Positions 5,868 to 10,000 of a stretch of DNA of 10,000 bases are shown in pieces (position 1 is the stretch's first letter; each line of letters opens with the position of its first letter). The translations under genes and the position numbers were made by a program. Source of the DNA: Nitrospira sp. (GTDB lineage Bacteria; Nitrospirota; Nitrospiria; Nitrospirales; Nitrospiraceae); assembly GCA_020216985.1 (NCBI GenBank), contig JAIWOH010000199.1, positions 1-10,000 on the forward strand. The letters run 5' to 3'. The notes beneath the pieces were generated by a model. The model was not told the origin of the DNA. It saw only the letters and a list, made by a program, of their open reading frames with translations, and made no database searches.

Positions 5868-7950
5868 CGGGAACCGGCATGGCGTCCTTTCGACTGAGTC
5901 GAATCTTGCCTTGCTTGTCGATTTCCAGCACCTTCACCAGCACTTGATCGCCCTCGGCCACCTCGTCGGACACGGCTTTCACCCGATGATGCGCCAACTG
6001 CGAAATGTGGACCAATCCGTCAACGCCGGGCAGCACCTCAACGAACGCTCCGAAATCCATGATCTTTTTCACCGTGCCCAAGTAGATCTTACCGACTTCC
6101 ACTTCTTCGGTGAGTCGGGCGATGATGTCTCGGGCCTTTTGCAGCGACGCTTCGTCCGAAGACGCAATCGTGACCATGCCGCTGTCTTCGATATTCACCT
6201 TGACGCCGCAATCGGCTTGGATGCTCCGAATCGTTTTCCCACCCTGACCGATGATTTCCCGAATTTTGTCTTGCTTGACCTTCATCGTAAAGATGCGCGG
6301 CGCGAACGGCGACAAGTTGGGGCGAGCACCGGGAAGCGCTTTGCTCATGTGCTCCAGGATGTGAAGCCGTCCGACACGAGCTTGCTCCAGTGCCCGAAGC
6401 ATCAGCTCCGTTGTGATGCCACCAATCTTGATGTCCATCTGCAAGGCCGTCACGCCGTTTTTCGTCCCGCACACCTTGAAGTCCATATCGCCGAGATGGT
6501 CCTCGAGCCCGAGAATATCGGACAGGATCATCACGCGGTCCCCTTCCTTGATAAGCCCCATCGCGATTCCAGCGACCGGTTCCTTGATCGGCACCCCCGC
6601 ATCCATCATCGCAAGGGTCCCACCGCACACGGTCGCCATAGAAGAAGATCCGTTGGATTCCAGGATCTCCGAGACGATCCGGAGCGTGTACGGAAAACCT
6701 TCTTTACCGGGAATCACCGGTCTCAATGCTCGCTCGGCCAAGGCTCCATGGCCAACCTCACGCCGGCCCGGTGATCGAAGAGGACGCGCCTCACCGACAC
6801 TGAACGGCGGAAAGTTGTAATGGAGCATAAAGGCTCGCGTGTATTCACCCTCCAGCGCGTCGATCCGCTGCTCGTCGTCCGTCGTGCCAAGCGTGACCAC
6901 CGCTAGACTCTGCGTTTCACCGCGCGTGAACAGGGCGGACCCGTGCGTGCGGGGGAGCACTCCCACTTCGCATGTGATCGGCCTGATATCCGCGGGACCT
7001 CGACCGTCTGCGCGCGTTCCCTTTTCAAGGATCATATTCCGAACTTCCGAGTACTCCAACCCATGGAACACGATTCTGATATGCCGCTCGCTGTCCGGAT
7101 TGTCCGGATCCTTGAGTTGTTCGATCGCCTGTGCCAACACCTGATCCAAGCGCTCCTGGCGAGCCGTCTTGTTGGGAATCATGATGGCATCGCGAATGGA
7201 CTGCGCCACCGTCTCTTTCACTTTCTCCGCCAATGCCGGATCGATCGCTTCCGCTTGGACCGCTCGTTTTTTATTGCCGACTTTTTCGGCCAACTCCGAG
7301 ATCTTCGCGACGATCTTTTTAATTTCGGCGTGAGCCAGCTCGAGCGCTTCGAGCATGACGGCTTCCGGCAATTCATTGGCCCCGCCTTCCACCATCATCA
7401 CGGCGTCGGCGGTCCCGGCCACCACCAAATGCAGTTCGCTCTTTTCCATGGTGTCAAGGTCGGGATTCACGATGAATCGGCCGTTGACACGCCCGATCTT
7501 CACACCGGCAACCGGCCCCAGAAACGGAATGGGCGATACAGCCAGGGCTGCGGCCGCGGCCGTAATCCCGATCACATCCGATGAGCCGGTCTTGTCCGCT
7601 GAAAGTACGGACGCGATCACTTGCGTTTCAAAGTAATATCCTTCCGGGAACAGAGGTCTTAAAGGGCGATCGATGAGGCGGCTTGTGAGTATTTCTTTCT
7701 CGGACGGCCGCCCTTCGCGTTTAAAATACCCTCCAGGAATTTTCCCGGCCGCGTAGGTTTTTTCCTGGTAATCGACGGTCAGCGGGAGAAAATCCGTGCC
7801 CGGCTTGGCCGTTTGCGCTGCCACGGCCGTGGCCAAAACCACCGTATCTCCGTACGACGCCCATATCGATCCATCCGCTTGCTTGGCGACCCTCCCCGTT
7901 TCCAGCCGGAGGGTGCGGCCTGCGATTTCCATTTCAACCGAGTGCACCAT
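5839..7950 (-). CDS. pnp: Polyribonucleotide nucleotidyltransferase (PNPase)
   Basis: PNPase degrades RNA 3' to 5' by phosphorolysis, releasing nucleoside diphosphates, and takes part in mRNA decay as a ring-shaped trimer. The 703-residue length is typical. Domains in order: first RNase PH-like core (about 1-215, with FFxGYFKREGRPSE-type block around 75-84), helical linker (about 235-315), second RNase PH core (about 315-540) with the phosphate-binding NGSSSMATVCGG (433-444) and the metal-binding aspartates in EDHLGDMD (D484 and D490, matching E. coli D486 and D492), KH domain with IIGQGGKTI (566-574), and S1 domain (about 618-690, FGAFVEVLPGVDGLVHIS). All catalytic residues are present. ATG 7950 is preceded by AAGGAG with 7 bases of spacing. 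It lies 219 bp after rpsO, the order conserved from E. coli to Bacillus, and its end overlaps the M16 peptidase gene. Confidence 0.98.
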   Translation of the reverse strand: MVHSVEMEIAGRTLRLETGRVAKQADGSIWASYGDTVVLATAVAAQTAKPGTDFLPLTVDYQEKTYAAGKIPGGYFKREGRPSEKEILTSRLIDRPLRPLFPEGYYFETQVIASVLSADKTGSSDVIGITAAAAALAVSPIPFLGPVAGVKIGRVNGRFIVNPDLDTMEKSELHLVVAGTADAVMMVEGGANELPEAVMLEALELAHAEIKKIVAKISELAEKVGNKKRAVQAEAIDPALAEKVKETVAQSIRDAIMIPNKTARQERLDQVLAQAIEQLKDPDNPDSERHIRIVFHGLEYSEVRNMILEKGTRADGRGPADIRPITCEVGVLPRTHGSALFTRGETQSLAVVTLGTTDDEQRIDALEGEYTRAFMLHYNFPPFSVGEARPLRSPGRREVGHGALAERALRPVIPGKEGFPYTLRIVSEILESNGSSSMATVCGGTLAMMDAGVPIKEPVAGIAMGLIKEGDRVMILSDILGLEDHLGDMDFKVCGTKNGVTALQMDIKIGGITTELMLRALEQARVGRLHILEHMSKALPGARPNLSPFAPRIFTMKVKQDKIREIIGQGGKTIRSIQADCGVKVNIEDSGMVTIASSDEASLQKARDIIARLTEEVEVGKIYLGTVKKIMDFGAFVEVLPGVDGLVHISQLAHHRVKAVSDEVAEGDQVLVKVLEIDKQGKIRLSRKDAMPVPGEGEGGAKG

Positions 7951-8031
7951 CTATGGTCTCCTTCCTTATGGTCCCACAGATGCCCACAGAGATAAGCTCT
8001 GCTCGTAGCCGTTGAGGAATTCGGCTTTGAA

Positions 8032-8062
8032 CGACGGCGGAAACGGGACGCCGCTTCCGTCG
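8032..8062 (-). other. Hairpin in the pnp leader
   Basis: CGACG (8032-8036) pairs with CGTCG (8058-8062), and GCGG (8037-8040) with CCGC (8051-8054), with three unpaired bases on one side. It lies about 80-110 bases ahead of the pnp start. In E. coli a pnp-leader hairpin is cut by RNase III and used by PNPase to control itself; a similar role here is inference from position only. A direct repeat of CCCACAGA (7973-7980 and 7983-7990) lies between it and the pnp ribosome binding site. Confidence 0.35.
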
Positions 8063-8132
8063 CATCCTCGCACCCAAACGCTGCCGAGGAGAGCCTATGT
8101 CCGTGTTCACCTGTGCGACGTGCTTATGATTC

Positions 8133-8158
8133 CGCGGTGTGGCCCCGGCCTCACCGCG
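8133..8158 (-). other. Long hairpin just after rpsO
   Basis: The arms CGCGGTGTGGCC (8133-8144) and GGCCTCACCGCG (8147-8158) are complementary at 11 of 12 positions, with only CC between them, so the innermost pairs must open to form a loop. On the minus strand it starts 11 bases after the rpsO stop. The bases that follow (GAATCAT) contain no T-run, so it is not a classic intrinsic terminator. A 3' stabiliser of rpsO mRNA, a processing site or a partial terminator are the likely options. Confidence 0.5.
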
Positions 8159-8169
8159 CCACGCATCTT

Positions 8170-8439
8170 TTACTTTCGAATACCCAGTCGATCAATGAGC
8201 GCCCGATATCCGGCTTGATCAATGCCGCGGAGATAATCCAACAGCCGACGCCGACGCCCGACCAATTGCAATAATCCTCGGCGGGAATGATGATCCTTCT
8301 TGTGAGTCTTGAAATGTTCGGTCAGGTAGGTGATGCGGTTGGTCAATACCGCAATTTGAACCTCCGGCGATCCGGAATCTTTTTCATGCCTCCGATGCTG
8401 TGCAATCAACGCTGCTTTCGCTTCTTTCTGTAGAGCCAT
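8170..8439 (-). CDS. rpsO: 30S ribosomal protein S15
   Basis: S15 binds the 16S rRNA central domain three-way junction early in small-subunit assembly. The product has exactly the usual 89 residues. Family blocks are all visible: [13 protein letters not shown] (21-33), [19 protein letters not shown] (39-57) and [10 protein letters not shown] (61-70), ending in LGIRK. The RNA-contact residues H42, D49 and S52 are present. The family's common DTGS is DSGS here, a mild substitution. ATG 8439 has AAAGGAG with an 8-base spacer. It follows truB by 35 bp, which leaves little room for the elaborate autoregulatory mRNA structures found in some species, unless these extend into the truB or rpsO coding sequence. 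Confidence 0.98.
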   Translation of the reverse strand: MALQKEAKAALIAQHRRHEKDSGSPEVQIAVLTNRITYLTEHFKTHKKDHHSRRGLLQLVGRRRRLLDYLRGIDQAGYRALIDRLGIRK

Positions 8440-8474
8440 GTCTTTTGCTCCTTTCTTATGTTCCCTTCATCCCG

Positions 8475-9428
8475 TCAATTCACCGCTTCGATTTCCGCCA
8501 ACACTTTGCGAGCCTTGATCAGCCCGGGCGCGCGCGCGTCAGGAACACCGATCCCTAACAACCGCCCGTCCTTATCCTCCAATCTGATTGCAATCGGATG
8601 ACTGATGGAAGACGGCCACGGTCCCGTCTGAGCAATGGCGCCACCGTGCAACACGATCCGAACCTGCTCATCGGTCACGACAATCGAGGGCAGGCGCGCC
8701 AACGCCTGGCCGATCGTCAATAGCCGCTCACTGATCGTTCCACTCTCCACCTCGGCAAGGATCTGCCGCATCGTCGCCGCTTGCGCAATGGACCACGGAC
8801 CGACGCGAAGCCGCTCCAGCGCGAGGAGGTGCCCGCCGACGCCCAACGCACGGCCGATGTCAGCGCAAAGCGTGCGGACATAGGTCCCCTTCGAACAGAC
8901 GACACGCATCGTGACATCCCGCCCCTCGACGGCGAGAATGTCCAGCGCATGAACGACGATCCCCCGCTCAGGCCGTTCTATCGTCTTGCCAGCCCGTGCG
9001 GTTTTGTAGAGCGGTCGCCCTCCGACTTTGACCGCCGAATACATCGGCGGCACCTGACGCTGCGGGCCGCGAAAACTCGCGATCACCTCGCGAACGGTCG
9101 TTTCGCTCACCGCGACAACGTCGCTTCGGGCGATGATCCGACCGGTTGCGTCCTCGGTATCGGTGGATTCCCCCAGCCGAAGAACCGCCCGATATTCCTT
9201 GTCCCAATCGACGACATATTCGGCAATTCTAGTGGCACGCCCTATCAGCACCGGCAGAACGCCCGTGGCAGCCGGATCCAGCGTTCCCGCATGACCGACC
9301 TTGACGCCCCCCAACAGCCCTCGCACTTTGGCGACGACGTCATGAGACGTCCATCCCGCCTCTTTGTGCGCAATGAGGATCCCGTCCAGAGAGGCGATTT
9401 GCCGACCTCTATGTGTCGAGACAACCAT
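8475..9428 (-). CDS. truB: tRNA pseudouridine-55 synthase TruB
   Basis: TruB isomerises U55 in the T-loop of tRNAs to pseudouridine. The product has 317 residues, usual for the longer bacterial form. It starts with DGILIAHKEAGWTSHDVV, followed by the catalytic motif GHAGTLDPAATGVLP with the nucleophile D51. Further family blocks are the conserved tyrosine in DKEYRA (Y79), the PPMYSAVKVGGRPLYKTAR segment (127-145) and SKGTYVRTLCADIG (179-192). The C-terminal part (about 245-313) fits the PUA-like domain, including GRLLGIGV. The ATG at 9428 lies only 3 bases after the rbfA stop and has no strong Shine-Dalgarno of its own, so translation is probably coupled to rbfA. The rbfA-truB-rpsO order is a conserved bacterial cluster. 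Confidence 0.97.
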   Translation of the reverse strand: MVVSTHRGRQIASLDGILIAHKEAGWTSHDVVAKVRGLLGGVKVGHAGTLDPAATGVLPVLIGRATRIAEYVVDWDKEYRAVLRLGESTDTEDATGRIIARSDVVAVSETTVREVIASFRGPQRQVPPMYSAVKVGGRPLYKTARAGKTIERPERGIVVHALDILAVEGRDVTMRVVCSKGTYVRTLCADIGRALGVGGHLLALERLRVGPWSIAQAATMRQILAEVESGTISERLLTIGQALARLPSIVVTDEQVRIVLHGGAIAQTGPWPSSISHPIAIRLEDKDGRLLGIGVPDARAPGLIKARKVLAEIEAVN

Positions 9429-9431
9429 GGA

Positions 9432-9845
9432 CTAGGATTCCGACGTCGGAACATTAGGAACCGGGGAGGAAGTCGACTCGGTGTTTCTTGCTTGACCTTC
9501 TTGCAAGGCATCCAGCAGTTGCAAGATGCGATCGCCTCGTTTCCCGCTGATGTCTTTCCTGAAAATCACCTCGGGAAGATACCGCAACGTCAGACGCCTG
9601 CCCAATTCGGATCTGACGAACCCGCTCGCGTTCGACAATCCGGCGAAGATTGCTTCTTCGGCTTCTCCCGTTTCCATCGTCGTCACGAAGACGTAGGCGA
9701 TGCGCAGGTCCGCGGTCATTTCGACCCCGGTCACCGTCACAAACCGGATTCGCGGGTCCTTGATTTTTCGCATCAGAATATCGGCCACTTCGATTCGAAT
9801 TTGATCCGCCACCCGCTCCGCCCGCTTGTAGGCCGTTTTGGACAT
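9432..9845 (-). CDS. rbfA: 30S ribosome-binding factor RbfA
   Basis: RbfA is a KH-fold assembly factor that helps mature the 16S rRNA 5' end and is important in the cold. The product has 137 residues. It begins MSKTAYKRAERVADQI; other family features are DPRI (30-33), MTADLRIAYVFV (43-54), the interrupted KH signature around the A-S-G at 73-75 with FVRSELGRRL, and RYLPEVIFRKD (88-98). The last 20 or so residues (from about 117) are rich in Ser, Thr and Pro and look disordered, a variable tail in this family. ATG 9845 has only a distant GGGAG, 11 bases upstream. It is followed by truB after 3 bp and preceded by a DUF503-like gene 51 bp away. Confidence 0.97.
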   Translation of the reverse strand: MSKTAYKRAERVADQIRIEVADILMRKIKDPRIRFVTVTGVEMTADLRIAYVFVTTMETGEAEEAIFAGLSNASGFVRSELGRRLTLRYLPEVIFRKDISGKRGDRILQLLDALQEGQARNTESTSSPVPNVPTSES

Positions 9846-9896
9846 CGTGCGGGGATCTCCCAGTTGACCGTTCCGACCCGATCATCGTACGATTGC

Positions 9897-10000
9897 TTAG
9901 AGGACTTCGAACTGCGTGCGAACAACCTCAACAACAGGCATGCTCTTAATGACGTTTACCACCTGCTCCAGCACGCTGTTCGCGTGACGGCTTTCATTCG
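9897..10000 (-). CDS. DUF503/YlxP-like small protein, C-terminal 33 residues only
   Basis: The minus-strand frame is open from the window edge to a TAA at 9897-9899 and gives 33 residues. NESRHANSVLEQVVNVIKS followed by a short beta-like stretch ending in FEVL resembles the C-terminus of DUF503 (YlxP family) proteins. These small proteins of about 90-100 residues are usually encoded between infB and rbfA, which is exactly this position. YlxP has been linked to ribosome assembly in Bacillus; that is family knowledge and not shown here. The start and most of the gene lie beyond base 10000. Confidence 0.72.
   Translation of the reverse strand, partial: NESRHANSVLEQVVNVIKSMPVVEVVRTQFEVL

Noticed and set aside
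5584..6774. A 396-codon plus-strand reading frame opposite the end of pnp and the start of the M16 gene.
   Set aside because: It lies antisense to two clearly real genes whose motifs are intact. Its translation is His-, Arg- and Asp-rich with no recognisable domain, typical of the complement of a GC-rich gene.
6943..7584. A 213-codon plus-strand frame opposite pnp.
   Set aside because: It is the complement of well-conserved PNPase coding sequence, with no family resemblance of its own.
8133..8158. Intrinsic terminator between rpsO and pnp.
   Set aside because: The stem is strong but no T-run follows on the minus strand, so I list it as a hairpin rather than a terminator.

Overview
This window is a mostly housekeeping piece of a bacterial chromosome. 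By eye it is moderately GC-rich, with GTG as well as ATG starts and good Shine-Dalgarno sequences ahead of several genes. The gene order and protein style fit a Nitrospira-like (Nitrospirota) bacterium. That assignment rests on recall and is an inference; no marker in the window proves it.

Left part, plus strand (1-2883): the 3' end of a small LapA-domain membrane protein gene overlaps the start of a complete mutS (DNA mismatch recognition ATPase). mutS runs convergently into the minus-strand genes, with a 125-bp gap that holds a strong intrinsic terminator oriented for the minus strand.

Middle, minus strand (3009-4226): two adjacent genes encode small exported proteins that I do not recognise. 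Each has a clear signal peptide and a strong ribosome binding site, and the two share a TLQGRV motif soon after the predicted cleavage site. They are the least ordinary content of the window. Upstream of them lies a 330-bp non-coding stretch (4227-4556) with two candidate sigma-70-type promoters.

Right part, minus strand (4557-10000): this is a classic translation/RNA-metabolism cluster. Read in transcription order it is a DUF503/YlxP-like gene (cut by the window edge), rbfA (30S maturation), truB (tRNA pseudouridine-55 synthase), rpsO (ribosomal protein S15), pnp (polynucleotide phosphorylase) and an M16-family zinc peptidase. infB and nusA usually lie just upstream of such a cluster, so they are expected beyond base 10000. 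Spacing is tight (3 bp between rbfA and truB, 35 bp between truB and rpsO, a 29-bp overlap between pnp and the peptidase gene as annotated). The exception is the 219-bp rpsO-pnp gap, which contains two hairpins where other bacteria process or control pnp mRNA.

I found no RNA genes, insertion sequences, CRISPR arrays, phage genes or attachment sites. I do not see a new multi-gene system; the tandem exported pair and its leader region are the best candidates for something undescribed.
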